From NCBI GenBank assembly GCA_024449915.1, contig JAMZAV010000162.1, positions 310,001 to 374,000 of the forward strand: a DNA stretch of 64,000 bases. Direction: 5' to 3'. The position numbers and the translations under genes were made by a program. The stretch is from Sweltsa coloradensis (Eukaryota > Arthropoda > Insecta > Plecoptera > Chloroperlidae). This document shows, piece after piece, positions 19,416 to 32,250 of the stretch (positions are counted from its first letter, which is position 1; each line of letters opens with the position of its first letter). The notes below the pieces were generated by a model that ran no database searches, was not told the DNA's origin, and saw nothing but the letters and a program-made list of their open reading frames with translations.

Positions 19416-20596
19416 CTAGGAAGCTTCGCAAACGTTTTTTTCAGGTGCGTTGTTGGATGAGCGTATGTGTTTTTTTTAAACGAAAAAAGCGTAAAACTAC
19501 GATTTTGATGAGAAATTATTTTTCGATTGCGCTCAAATTTCACACAAATATATAAATTCATAAAATTAAGATTCTGTGAAAATATCATTACAATCGGAAA
19601 AAAACTAGGTGTTATAAGTCGAACAAATTGTTTTTTAAAACGAAAAGAGCGTAAAATTGCGATTTTCATGAGAAATTATTTTTTGATCGCGCTCAAATTT
19701 CACAACAATATATTAATTCACAAAATTAAGGTTCTGTGAAAAAATCATCATAATCGGATAAAGCATGTAGGTGTTTTAAGTCGAAGAATGTTTAAAAATA
19801 AAAAAAATTATAAAATTGCGATTTTCTCATAAGAAATAATTTTTCGATTGCGCTCAAATTTCACACGAATATATTAATTCATAAAATTAAGGTTCTGTGA
19901 AAAATTCATTACAATCGGATAAAGAATGTAGGTGTTTATAAGTCTAAGAATTTTTTTAAAAATCGAAAAAAATCGTAAAAATGCAATTTTAATAAGAAAT
20001 AATTTTTTGATTGCGCTCAAAAACGTGTCAGTTCTAAGTTTAGAGATTTCGAAAGCCTCCAGAAAATTTCATTTCAATTGGAGTATTGGTTTTGCCGGAA
20101 TCGTGTTAACAAACACACAAAAATACAAACAGAAAAAATAAGAAAAACGAAAAAAAATCGTAAAATTGCGATTTTCATGAGAAATAATCTTTCGATTGCG
20201 CCCAAAAATGTGGCAGTTCTAAGTCCAAAGATTTTAAAGGCCTCCAGAAAATTTCATCGAAATTGGAGTATCGGTTTAGCAGGAATCGTGTTAGCAAACC
20301 CACAAAAATACAAACAGAAAAAAAAACTGGAAAAATCGAAAAATATCGTAAAATTGCAATTTTCACGAGAAATAATTTTTCGATCGATTTTTCGCACGGT
20401 GTAGTTCTAAGTTCAGAGATTTCAAAGGTCTCCAGAAAATTTCATCGCAATTGGAGTATCGCTTTAGCCGGAATCGTGTTAACAGACACACAAAAATACA
20501 AAAAGGAAAAAAAAAGAAAGAAAGAAAGAAAGAAAAAAACATTACGGATTTTTTTCTCCAGTGTAGTGAAATGGAATCTTCGCTACGCTCATCCAA
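19416..20596 (-). mobile_element. Helitron-like element, subfamily A, expanded copy
   Basis: At 1181 bp this is the longest uninterrupted copy. It has the GAAGCTTCCTAG 3' variant (with small changes) and several 160-bp units. The 5' module (GTGGCAGTTCTAAG ... GTGTTAACA ... ACACAAAAATACAAA) is present three times in tandem, at about 20020-20140, 20205-20330 and 20400-20530. Confidence 0.88.
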
Positions 20597-20695
20597 CTAC
20601 CACTTTGTAAAGTCTCTCATTCCTTCAATAACGTTTAGGTCTTATAATTTGCCAATTGTTTTAAAAGCTTTCTCTTGGAATTCTTAAATGAGTGA

Positions 20696-21525
20696 TTGGA
20701 TGAGCGTAGCGAGCGATTCCATTTCACTACACTGGAGAAAAAAATCTGGAATGTTTTTTTTTTCCTTTTTTCTTTTCTTTTTTTTTTCTTTTTCTTTTCT
20801 TTTTTCTTTTTTCCTTTTTTCTTTTCTTTTTTTTTTCTTTTTGTATTTTTGTCTGTTTGTTAACACGATTCCGGCTATACCGATACTCTAATTGAAATGA
20901 AATTTTATGGAGGCCTTCGAAATCTCTGAACTTAGAACTGCCACGTTTTTGAGCGCAATCGAAAAATCATTTCTCAGTAAAATCGCAATTTTACGATTTT
21001 TTTCGATTTTTAAAACATTTCTTCGACTTGTTACACCTGCATGCTTTATCCGATTGTTATTATTTTTTCACAGAACCTTAATTTTATGAATTAATATATT
21101 CGTGTGAAATTTGAGCGCATTCAAAAATTTATTTCTAATGAAAATCACAATTTTACGATTTTTTTTTTAAATTTTTTAACATTCTTTCGACTTATAACAC
21201 CTACATGCTTTATCCTATTATAATTATATTTTCACAGAACATTAATTTTGTGAATTAATATATTCGTGAAAAATTTAAGCGCAATCGAATAATTATTTCT
21301 TATGAAAATCGCAATTTTACGATTTTTTTCTTTTTTGAAAATTACGATTTTTAAAAAATAAAAAAAAAAAGTTAATTTTTTATTTAATTTAATATAATTT
21401 TAAAAATAAATTCGACTTAGTAATAATTTTTTCACAGAACAACAGAAAATCCGCTTAACACATGGCAGCTCAATGCACCAATTACGCTCATCCAACAACG
21501 CGGCGGGACTTAAGCGATTTCCTAG
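20696..21525 (+). mobile_element. Helitron-like element, subfamily A
   Basis: Complete copy with three units (landmarks at about 20955, 21115 and 21279) and a long TTTTC/TTTTTC tract at about 20753-20840. The GAGCG repeats near the 5' end are shortened. It ends GCGATTTCCTAG followed by T. It lies 100 bp from an oppositely oriented copy, 5' ends facing. Confidence 0.9.
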
Positions 21526-21589
21526 TTTATAATATGAGATGATTTGATTTGTCTGGTAAAAGTATGTATAATAATAATAATTGTTGTGG

Positions 21590-21815
21590 GAATGTCTGCA
21601 CAGGGTGCAATCCATGCCCCTCTTCAGATGTCTAACTATAGGTATGTTGCGGATAGGACAATTGTGAAGGGATGTCTTAGGACTGTTTAAGAGGACTCAA
21701 TCCCTTGCATTCGTATTAACGACTGAGGAAAACCTCGGAAAAAACCTTCAGTCAGGATTGCCGGTCACGACGGGATTTGAACCCGGGACCTCCCGAATCA
21801 GAGTCAAGCGCTGTA
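21590..21815 (-). mobile_element. tRNA-derived SINE, family 1
   Basis: Read on the minus strand: GAGTCTGATTC-like head (here TTGACTCTGATTCGGGAGGT), B-box GGGTTCAAATCCC, then CCGGCAATCCTGACTGAAGG, GAGGTTTTCCTCAGTCG, AAGGGATTGAGTCCTCTTAA and GGGGCATGGATTGCACCC. The B-box shows its RNA polymerase III, tRNA-like origin; the A-box side is partly missing. Confidence 0.85.
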
Positions 21816-22274
21816 AAAGTATGTTGTTTGATATGAGTTTACGCGTGTGAAGTGGGATATGTTTAGCGGTCCACGTCCTATGGATCACAGAACACAACTC
21901 TAGGGCATTCCTTCGTGCTATTTGCACCCGCATGTGCGCCTGGTGGAAACGCATCTTGTGTTCGGCCTCGTGGTTTCTTCCTGCTCTCCGGCTTTACGGC
22001 AAAACCAACACAAATCAAGAAGGTTGGATTTTGGATTAGTAGTAGGCTACAATCACGACGCGCGGAAATCTTTGTAACTGATCGAGAGGGGTTTGTTTTG
22101 AGCAATGCACAGAGGCGCTTTTACATAAGTGAGAACCTAGGTGCTGTGGAATTATTTGGTAGAACGACTACTTTTCATTCGTTCAAAATATGAACAAATA
22201 ACTGTCTTTGCTGGTCAATTGGCAGGCCAACAAAATAATATGTCTGTGCAAAAATATGTGTGCGGGATGTGTGT

Positions 22275-22380
22275 GTGAAAAAAAACAACAACAATAATTA
22301 TAATAATAATAATTATAATAATAATAAAAAAAAAAAATAATAATAATAATAATAATTATTATTATTATTATTATTATTTT
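22275..22380. repeat. (TAA)n / (TTA)n double array
   Basis: TAA repeats on the left switch to TTA repeats on the right, which makes a near-palindrome. The right half adjoins the 3' tail of the minus-strand LINE fragment. Confidence 0.9.
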
Positions 22381-22384
22381 TTTA

Positions 22385-22983
22385 TTTTTTTATTTATTCA
22401 TTAATTACATATGTGAACATTTTTTATATGCTTCGGTCCACAAAGCCTTAAAGTAAGGCTTGTCTGTGGTTTAAACCACAACAAGTGTACATTTCATACA
22501 ACTACGGTGTTGTGCGAAGTTATTACAACAATAACAAAGAAAAATAGAACAAACTCAGTGAAACACCGTCCTGTATAACAAAACAAACTAAAAAAAAAAA
22601 AAAAAAAACTTGAATATTGAATATAAAAATATTATACTTGAGGTAACACAAAAACAACACAGTATTAGATGAATAAATTTACATACTTGCACCAAGTATC
22701 TAAATATTTAAAGACTCCTCCAAAAAACAAACAAACAGACTTGTCATTCGTAATCAAATCTTAAAGCAAACCAACAGGATACATAATGAAAATAGTAAAT
22801 TGAATAACTGCAATAAAAAATTAAAATTAAAAGCAAATTGGGAATTGAGATAAATGATTAGGTGTTGTAGACTGCACATAAACAATCGAGCAAATAAAAC
22901 TTTAATTCAGATTTAATGGCTGAGATATTTTCTAGATTGCGCAGATGACCAGGTAGGCTGTTGAAAATAGCAGGTGTCAAATA
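22385..22983 (-). pseudogene. Non-LTR retrotransposon 3' fragment
   Basis: On the minus strand the last codons of an ORF2-like protein remain: PAIFNSLPGHLRNLENISAI, then a stop after about 19 more residues. A 3' UTR follows with a hairpin-forming CCACAGACAAGCC, then A/T-rich tail and (AAT)n. The 5' part is missing at a (TAA)n array. The C-terminal shape and 3' UTR hairpin resemble the LINE next to it, so probably the same broad clade. Confidence 0.8.
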
Positions 22984-23005
22984 AACAACAACACAACACA
23001 CACAA

Positions 23006-23006
23006 C

Positions 23007-23050
<44 letters not shown>

Positions 23051-23053
23051 TAC

Positions 23054-23092
<39 letters not shown>
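23006..23092. repeat. (AAT)n microsatellite
   Basis: Separates two minus-strand LINE fragments: the 3' tail of the right one and the truncated 5' side of the left one. An apparent poly-Asn frame runs through it. Confidence 0.95.
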
Positions 23093-23099
23093 TATTTTT

Positions 23100-26016
23100 T
23101 ATTTTTTATTTTTTTTTATTAATAATAAAGCATATCATTACACTTCAAACATATTCTATTGTATTCGATATCCCACAAAGCTTCATCAGAAGCTTGTCTG
23201 TGGGCTATTTATAATATACAAAATTACGGACAATGCAAGAGCATAAAAATCAATATCAAATTATGTCAGACACAGGACATTATACTAAATACTAAATAAT
23301 ATAATATAATCGATACAATATGTCAATAATCGTAAACATTACATTGAGCAGTTGCCAAATTATTATCAATTATGAATACATTCAGCCAGCACATTAAAAT
23401 AGTAGATATAACAACAAATAAATTATGATATTAGATCAATTTAATACAAAATTAAACGTCATACAAAATTAAACGTCATTAAACAAGAGAAATTGTTTTA
23501 CTTTTAACTTAACTTTACTAATTTTATCTAAATCTTTTAGTTCTTTAGGCAATAAATTGAAACTCTGCGGTACCTACACTAGTTTTTAACGACCTTTCAC
23601 CATATTTGTTTACACAAAGTGGAACTCGAAAGTTATTAGCGGCCTTCGTTCTTGTGGAGATGTTATGGTCGATTTCGATTTTATACTCATTACTATAATA
23701 ATAACTTAAGATTAACCTATATGTTAACAACTTTTTTACAGGGAGCAAACCAGTTATTTCGAAAAGTTCATTTGAGGAACACAGCTCAGTTATGTGATTA
23801 GAAAGGATAGTTTTTAAAATCTTTATCTGCAAGTTGGAAATTTGATTTATGTACACATTTGAGGCATTTCCCCAGGCCAACACAGCATAAGAGATGATTG
23901 ACTCAACTAAAGAAATATAAACCGTTCGCAGTAAGTTGTAAGGGAGAATGTACTTTAAGTGGTATAATTGTGCTGCACATGGCGAATCCGATTACATAAC
24001 TTAATGATATGATTTTCCCACGAAAAGCACTTGTCAATTTCAATACCAAGGTACACATGACTATACACTGACTCAATAATTTGTTTACAAGTGCAGTTAA
24101 TTCCACAATTACTTAAGGTAGCGTTATTGTGCAAACAATCAAGTGAATGTGATACGACTTCAACTAATGAGTTATGGTCAACATTTAATGGACTGGATAT
24201 GTGTACTATCTTGGTTTTTAATGCATTTACAATCAACCCACCGTCGTGCGTCCATCTCAACAAATTAACGTAGTCTTCTTGTAAATAACTTACCGCAGTT
24301 GCCAGTATCTTATGTACTGCAACGAGTGCTGAATCATCGGCAAAGAAATACGCATAACATTTTTTAAAATATCGCGTCATCCCATTTACATATATCAAGT
24401 ACAATAATGGCCCTAAAATTGATCCTTGTGGCACCCCTGATTTTATTAATTTAGTCACGCTGTAAACGTTGCCGATCTTCACAACTAACTTCCTATTTTT
24501 CAAATAGCTCTTGAACCATTGTAGTAAGGGGCCTCTTACCCCAACATTTTCCAAAGCTAACAATAATTTCTTGTGATTTAGAGTATCAAAACACTTTAGT
24601 AAAATATACAAACATGCACACAACATGAAAATTATCATTCAACTTGTATTTACAAGATTCGAGAATTTTAATAGAAGATCAGAAGTGCTTTTCTTTTTCT
24701 GGAAGCCAAATTGGTTTTTACTAATAATATCAAATTTGGACAGGTAATCGCTCAAACATCCAGCCACATACCGTTCCATTATTTTATTAACAACCGATAA
24801 TAATGCGATTGGACGATAATTCGAATATTCGTAGTGACTTCCTTTTTTGTAGACCGGCCTTACTACTGATGTTTTCAAACAATTCTGGAAACAACCCCTT
24901 CTTTAATCGATAAATTTATTAATAAAGCAATTACTGGACTGATCTGGCATTTGATATTCTGTAGATCTTTAACTCTTATTTCGTCAAAACCAGCCTGTTT
25001 TTCGGAGTTCATTCCGTAATGATTTCTTTAACTGTTTCCGCATCAACCGGGGGAATGTAAATAGATTGCTTCTGATCGTAGTTTAAACTTTTTTTCTCTT
25101 TGATCTGTTTTTACGCACGTCACATCACAGTTATGAATTATATTTTCCACCTCCTCCACAAATACGTTTGCAAAGGAATTTGCTACATATTCAGAACTCT
25201 CATTTTACCTAAAAAACTTGTTAATGACCTGATCTACCGACTCTTTCTTTTCTTTCCAATTATTGTATTAATCGTTTGCCACGTTTCTTTTAGATTGCCC
25301 CTGCTCCTTTCCAAAAGCTCACGATAGTAGTTTTGTTTTGCTATTTTTATCTTTTTGTTTAAATTATTTCGAATGTTATTGTACTCTGCCCGATACACCG
25401 CTTTGACAAGATTTAGATTTTTACATTTTTTCCATTTATGAAAACATCGGTCTCTATTTGCCATCATTTCTAGCAACTCCGACGTCATCCATGATTTTTT
25501 CCCCCTTTTTGCTTTATTATTTTCTTTAACGAAAACGGCCCGTTCATAAGCCCTCTTAAAAAATAAATATAGCGAGTTATACAAAATCTCACAGCTATTT
25601 GCGGAAAGCAACAAGTCCCACTGTATGGTTTTTAGGATACGCAACAGTTTCTTTTCATCTATTTTGGTGACGTAACTCTCACCGTCGTCACGTTTTCCAT
25701 TTTGCGGTAAATTCAATAACGCCGTAATAATGTAATGATCAGACAACTTTGAGGTCCATATAGCTGACTTAATCTGAGTATCTACAGCACGTATGTAAAT
25801 GTGGTCTATACACGACCTCGTTAGTTTGTCACCAACCATCTCTTCACGTGTTGCTCCCGTGATATACCTACTAAAACCATTTGCAGCTAAACTAGTTTCG
25901 TAATACTGCACAACCGGATCACAATCATTCATAATGTCAATGTTTACATCACCAATGAAAACAGCCGTAGCGACATTTACCTCTCTCCAATATTTATCTA
26001 TCTCTTGAATGAACTC
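23100..26016 (-). pseudogene. Non-LTR retrotransposon (Jockey/CR1-like group), ORF2 with decay
   Basis: Reading leftward on the minus strand: the C-terminal half of an apurinic-type endonuclease (GDVNIDI, SCIDHI and SDHY motifs, about 26000-25700); a connector; and reverse transcriptase with YKKGS...YRPIALL, FDTLNHKK, GVPQGSILGPLLY and YFFADDSALV (24878-24250). The C-terminal domain ends LLPKELKDL near 23560. At least three lesions break the frame: between 25234 and 24878, a stop near 24636, and a shift near 23560. The 3' UTR holds CCCACAGACAAGCTTC and ends in (AAT)n. The N-terminus is lost at the (TAA)n array. Exact clade not resolved by eye. Confidence 0.9.
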
Positions 26017-26018
26017 GT

Positions 26019-26185
<167 letters not shown>

Positions 26186-26186
26186 A

Positions 26187-27990
26187 AAAAAAGCGAAGAA
26201 CAAGCTTTTAGATACTTTTGTGAAGAGAGTGAAAGAAATACTGACATCAAATTTAAACGGGAAAAATAAAGTGAAGGCAATTAATACTTACGCTGTACCA
26301 GTTTTAATGTATTCTTTCGGTATTTTAACCTGGACACAAACTGAGATGCAAGCAATTAATCGAAAAATAAGAACTCTTCTAACAGAATACCGACTTTATC
26401 ACCCCAGAGCGGCGGTCGAACGGACGACATTGTCTAGGTTATGTGGTGGAAGAGGGATTGTTGATTTAAATAACGCACGTATTAAGCAAATCAATTTGTT
26501 AAGGGAATACTTCTATAGTAAAAATACTTCGCGATTACATACAGCTGTAGTGCAAGCGGATGTCAACCTCACACCGTTAGATCTGCATAACGATGCCAAT
26601 TTTGCAGACAATCTCATAAGTGATGATATGAAAGAAGAAATGTGGAAACTTAAGATACTGCATGGGAGACATCACACAGAATTGCATCGTGATTATGTAG
26701 ACACTGATGCATCTAATAAATGGTTACAAGTAGGCGGTTTATTTGGAGAAACAGAGGGATTTTTCATGGCCATACAGGACCAAGTAATTGCTACACGAAA
26801 TTACAAGAAGCACATCATTAAAGACGAGACAATTCTGGATGATAAATGTAGAAAGTGCCATTTGACCAATGAGACCATAGATCATGTAATATCGGGATGT
26901 AAACTTCTAGCCCAGTCAGACTATTTGCACAGACATAACCAAGTTGCCAACATAATTCACCAACATCTGGCCCAAAAGTGTTCGTTACTGGAGAACATCG
27001 TACCATACTATAAGTACCAACCTGGAAAGGTATTAGAAAATTGTAGTGTTGCCCAACGATATCGATTATTCGACACGATATCGATATCGCGGGAAAATAG
27101 AGCCTATTTTCGATATCGATATCTTTGCGTCTTATCGGAAATATCGCGATATCGTTTTAAAAGCGATATCATAGTAAACTGGAAATAAATATTTCAGCAA
27201 CGCAGTCGCCAGTCGCCTCAGATAACTTTTTATTACACTAACATGAGTTATCTGTGATGGCCCATGCTCATGAGACTAAAGTTGTGATATCTTTACATAT
27301 TATGCATGACCCCTGCTTTGATGGGGCTTATTGCGTCATAGTTTGTATGCCTTTAAAAGTTTGGTTGGTTAGTATTGCAGTCGAAAAAAAAATCGATATT
27401 GATTTTTAGATTTCGATATCGCGATTCGATATCGTCAAAATGGCGCCGATATCGATGTTGAAAAATATATCGTTGGGCAACACTAGAAAATTGTAATTGG
27501 AAACTATATTATGATCGGGCTGTTATTACAGATAAGACGATACAACATAATAGGCCTGATATCATTTTAATGGATAAATCAAAAAGGCAAACATTTATTA
27601 TTGATGTAGCAATTCCACTAAGCCAAAATATTGAAACAACGTGGGACAGAAAAGTTAGCCGCTACTTTGACTTAGGACAAGAAATAAAGAAAATGTGGAA
27701 ACAAGATCAAGTCACTACAATACCAATTATTGTGTCAGCCACGGCAGTTATACCACACAACCTACACAATAGTTTACACCAACTGGACATTAACAAGAAT
27801 TTATTCATCAAAATGCAGAAAGCGGTTATAATTTGTACATGCCATATAGTCCGAAAATTCCTCAATGACAATGTTTTATAAAACGATTTTATGTTGTATA
27901 TTTTGTAAAGATTAAGTTAAGTTTTTGAATTGAATGTTATGTTGAATACTGTATAGATTTTAGATAAGTTTTGAATTTGCATGTTAGTTA
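26187..27990 (+). pseudogene. R4/Dong-like non-LTR retrotransposon, 3' half, split by a hAT element
   Basis: The 5' side starts inside the RT thumb region (NTYAVPVLMYSFGILTWT) directly after the (TAA)n array. It continues to a CCHC finger (C-x2-C-x8-H-x4-C, 26847-26900), an RHN motif (26931-26939) and, after the insertion, a PD-x14-D motif (27555-27605). Together these are the restriction-like endonuclease signature of the R2/R4 groups. The frame ends at 27881. The catalytic RT core and N-terminus are missing. Apart from the hAT insertion the frame is intact over more than 450 codons, so it is fairly young. Confidence 0.85.
27044..27485. mobile_element. hAT-type MITE inside the R4/Dong-like element
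   Basis: 442 bp with inverted ends TAGTGTTGCCCAACGATAT. It is flanked by the 8-bp duplication GAAAATTG (27036-27043 and 27486-27493). The interior is rich in GATATCG. The 8-bp target duplication and end sequence point to hAT. Removing the element and one duplication makes the host frame continuous. Confidence 0.92.
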
Positions 27991-28083
27991 TTATTATAGG
28001 CACATGTATTGGCTTGACATAGGCCGCAATACAGTGCATTTACTTGTACCGGGTTTGTACCGAGATGTGGAAACAATGTAAAT

Positions 28084-28210
28084 TTTTTTTTTTTTATTTT
28101 TTTATTGAAATACATATCTCTTATACATTTTCTATCAAACAAGTTCGGCCATCCACAAGCTGCACAGGACAGCTTAACTGTGGAACATGTTACATTAAAG
28201 AAAAGAAAGA
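28084..28210 (-). pseudogene. LINE 3' UTR fragment
   Basis: Minus-strand A/T tail, AATAAAAAAAT run and a hairpin with CCACAGTTAAGCTG/GGACAGC. This recalls the 3' UTRs at 22.4 and 23.1 kb. It is bounded on the right by an (AAT)n array. Confidence 0.6.
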
Positions 28211-28217
28211 AAGATAA

Positions 28218-28221
28218 TAAA

Positions 28222-28293
<72 letters not shown>

Positions 28294-28305
28294 AAAAATA
28301 ATAAT
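28218..28305. repeat. (AAT)n microsatellite
   Basis: AAT array with one ACT interruption. Confidence 0.95.
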
Positions 28306-30085
28306 ATCGATTTTGTATTTTGATTCTGCTCAGCACTCAATTACGCAAACTGATATTCAGTGGGATAATTAAAATGGCTCCTTAACTAACCCTTTCAACG
28401 TCGACGCCATCAACCTTGTGACTAAGTGAAACATTTTATTTCGTATGGGACGTGATTTTGTCATGCATACAGTGAGCTTATATTTTGATGTGGGCAAGAC
28501 CCAATTAATTGGTTATAATAATATTAGGACTAAATATCCATATTTTTTTAACACTAAATGCTAAAAATAATCTCGAAACATATTACAAATTTCGAAGGCT
28601 AGATGGTTTAAGAAATTCCTAAACATTGATCCCTCAAAGAGATAACTTCCAAGCTAATAAAGAGCGCGGTATATTGACTTGCAACTGCTGGGGTCTGGTT
28701 GGACCCCACCCCACCTGAGTAGCTATGTTCGTCGAACCTGATGTGGGTAAGCTCGCGAATGTGTTCATTACAATTCAAATGAACCCAATGTCTAAACCAA
28801 GTGTTTTCTTCTTTCCAGAGGGGTCCCCGACTCTTCTTGGGAGAAGTCAGCTGTCTAACAAACAGTTCCACTACCTCAATGGTCTACACACAATTCACTG
28901 TATTACATTAGTAAGTTTTAGTATTTTAGCCTAAAAGGATGAAGCCAAAAGTTGGCTTTGAAGAACCGTACCATTACAACATTCGTGATGAATCTGAGAT
29001 AGTATATTGTGTACTCGTAAACGAGTGACGAGCGTTATTCAGCCTTACTAGAGAATTTTAAATTGTTGGAATAATATTATGTCAACATCTTTTTGAAGAT
29101 GATATATTACTAGACTCGCAGTAATATTTAGAAGGCAAAATGCCATAAATATAATATCGAGAAGGAAAGGTCCCAGATTTATCGACTAAAATAGTCTCGC
29201 TAAAAACGTTGTTAAAGATAGTAGACATTACGTACGTACTGCTGGCGATTAAAGTAAATCAAGGGTAGGACGACAAACTTATTTGCTCTTAAAACTCTTT
29301 TGCAAATTTTTGTCGTCCAATTATTGTTGTTATTCATTCAGGAATGTATTGAATTGAAACTAGAATTAACTTGTTAGGTACACAAGAGTTGGAAAGGTAA
29401 TGATGTAGTCCTTGATTTACTTCTGTCCGCGGATGAACCTAATGAAGAACGAATACACGAGATGTAATGTTATGATTAAGATAAGGATACACGATAGGTT
29501 GCATTTAAAATTAATATTTAAAACGTTGTAGAACCTCGTTAAGTATTTTACAATACAGTTAAATTGTGAGATTTGCCAAATTCCCAAAACAATCTAAGAA
29601 CCAACGATGAAATACTAAACAATACAATGAAATACAGTGAGAGGTATCGCTATTATGCACTCTATAATTATTAAGGCCATAAAGGAATGATATCTGTTTG
29701 TTAAAGTTCTTGATGTAGATAAATGTTCTGGATAGTATGACTAGTGTTGTGAAATTCTATTAAAAAAATATTATTTTTTAATTTATTCTTTGAGAAGATA
29801 GAAATCTTTAGGCGCCGTGAAACTTGTGTTAACATTATATGTTTAGTTTCTTTTCAATGCCTCTACTGTTACAAGGCGTATCTAGAAACTTGTAAATGCC
29901 GGCAGGCTACCGCGGCTCAACTTACGTGAGGAAAACGGAATAATACCTAATGATATTGATTGTAATATCAACATGGTTTCGGAGAGAAGCTATAAAATTG
30001 TTGATATATTTTTAGGTTTTTGCTACAAAAAATAAAAATAAAAAACGAATGATAATTCTAAGTCCGATCAAACTTAATTTTCTTT
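28306..30085. other. Mostly unassigned DNA
   Basis: Short diverged piece of the 9.4-kb repeat at about 28345-28410 (TGATATTCAGTGGGA). An open minus-strand frame at 28608-28871 and an acceptor-like CTTCTTTCCAG near 28818 were noted, but no protein family is recognised. The rest is AT-rich. Confidence 0.4.
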
Positions 30086-30087
30086 GC

Positions 30088-30255
30088 ATTCCAAGGTCCA
30101 CTGAATTTCCTAGCGGACATTCGGGCAACCTCAAAACACCGCGTTTTACTCCCGGCGCGCTAGTGGAGCGGCGGGCGCAAGGAGATCTAGTGGACCTGGT
30201 TTACCGCTATTTGTTTGTCTACAACAACGCCTATGTGTGCGGCAATAATAATAAT
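30088..30255 (+). CDS. Candidate exon of unknown gene
   Basis: A GC-rich island in AT-rich surroundings with an open frame reading LKTPRFTPGALVERRAQGDL, then VDLVYRYLFVYNNAYVCG and a short Asn run from AAT repeats. Third codon positions are mostly G or C, unlike flanking frames. A plausible acceptor is TTGCATTCCAAG (the final AG lacks a strong pyrimidine tract); no convincing donor is seen. I do not recognise the family. It could equally be a retrotransposon fragment. Confidence 0.3.
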
Positions 30256-30344
30256 AATAATATGTCAACCGACACTGTGATTGTGTGTTTATTAATTATT
30301 ACGTGGCGTGCGTACAAAGAATATCTTGTAGGCTACTTTTAGGC

Positions 30345-31380
30345 AAAACTTAATAATTAACCTATTATTGAATTTTGTGAGTAATTTATTTCTGTGTGTA
30401 GGCCTAGATTGAAAATATTTTGTGATATAAATTCTGAGTACGGGCAATCTAGATCTGGTAGCTACGACTCCAATTCAGAATTAAAACTTTTGTTGAACTT
30501 TATCAATTTTGTCTTAAAAACAATAAATTTGAGTAATTTATAATTTATTTCTAATGATTGATAATTGTGATGATAACGAATCTTGAACATTTTCAATTTA
30601 AAGTTGTCAAGACTTTTTGAAAATATTTATAATTGAAAATGTTCAGCGTTTTATCACTAGTGATGACGGTGTTGATGGTGTGGTTACTGATGGGTGCTGT
30701 CACCTTGTCTGGTAAAGAGGGTGGCTCGAAACGGAATTAGTGAGGGTCCGATTGACGATTACTAGTCTGTGATGTGTTAGAAATTGCTCAAACGTATTTA
30801 ATAAGTTTCAATGATGATTCGTCATTAGATATTTCCGACTGTTAATATTGAAGGTCACTCGACGTTAACTGTTACTTAAAATGTCGTATTATTGAATTTC
30901 TTGTTGGTAAGTGTAAGTGGTGTTCACCACTAGATATTTTCAAATAGTTAAAAGTGAATGTATCTCATTGTTAACAGTGTTAAAATGAAGAAATTGTTCA
31001 AATTACCTTTATTATTATTGAAGAAACATATTTTAAGTTTGACGGATTATTTTGTTGCATTTTAGTGATGAAAAACCTTAGCTTTATTTCCCACGGCTTT
31101 CTTTTCTTATATTTGGAGAAAGCGGCCTGTGTGGCCATATGGTGTGTATGTATATTACTGTATGTATGTATGTATGGCATGGTTCACCGCAGGCCAATTA
31201 AAATTACCAATATAATTTTAAACAATAAAGTCTGTCCTTCACGCACGAATCAGAACTAATAGTGTTCATTTTCAGCTGTTATTTTCCGCCAACAAATCAA
31301 AATGTAGGAAAATATAAGCAATGTACAGATTATTTATTATTATGAATTGTGATCATTGGTCAAATTATAAAACGTTAATA
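30345..31380. other. Unassigned DNA
   Basis: AT-rich with a short TATG repeat near 31146-31176. No gene or repeat family recognised. Confidence 0.4.
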
Positions 31381-31387
31381 GGGTTGG

Positions 31388-31780
31388 ATGAGCTCAGGCC
31401 AACATTTTTACAATGTAAAATTACGATTTAAAAATCGTTTGTTAACAAATCCAGATATTTTCTCGTTTATTCTGAAGCACTTTTTGATCTAAACTTTTCT
31501 CCCAAATTTTAAGCTTTAGGAGGAAATGTTGTGCTAAATGTCCCTATAAGGCAAAATTTAGCTTGTAAAATTCCTAAAATGTCCTGTAATTGCATATTTA
31601 CGGTCAGTTAACAAAAGAACTAAGCAATAGTATGAAAATGTACACAAATACATGTTATATACATTCTAACTGGACACACTGGTGCAAACCACAGTTATTG
31701 CATATGAAAATCGGTACCTTCAAAGCGATCCCGACAAAACCCATGCTTTCCACATTAAAGCCTGGTTTGCCTGAGCTCAT
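31388..31780. repeat. Possible short inverted-repeat element
   Basis: A 12-base motif ATGAGCTCAGGC (31388) recurs exactly inverted (31769-31780), and matching extends partly inward (CAAC/GTTTG). No target duplication is evident, so this may be chance or an old MITE. Confidence 0.35.
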
Positions 31781-31799
31781 AGTATAAAAAATATTGTTT

Positions 31800-32250
31800 T
31801 AACCTTGAACTAGCCATTAAACCTAAGGAAGCTAGTCTTGAAGTGTGTGGTCTATGTGCGTATATTTCTGAAACGCAAAAATCTGACTTTCAAAGAGACC
31901 CAGGAGGCCTATTTACTTAAGTCTAACAACAACAGCAAGACGATCGACGTTTGAGTAAGTGAATAGGCCTATGTCCTGCACTACCTAACACATCCATGTA
32001 AATAACTTAACTTTGAAGAATGAATCAAGTAAATTTATTAGCTTGTAAAATAAATATGTGGTTATTAGGTTTTTACGACTTTCAAATTAAACGAAATCTT
32101 GTTCTTTAAACTGGTGATGATAAAACTGGTAAACCTGTGTCTATTTGTTTGGTGCACCAGACAAGTAGACACGAGTCGAGCTACATTGTACAACCCACTC
32201 TTGTTCTCAGATGCTACATGTAATACCTGTGTAGTTACAGAAGCACCCCT
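31800..32250. other. Unassigned DNA
   Basis: Nothing recognised. Confidence 0.4.

Noticed and set aside
28608..28871. Minus-strand open frame of 87 codons
   Set aside because: No recognisable domain, no supporting splice sites on that strand, composition like its surroundings.
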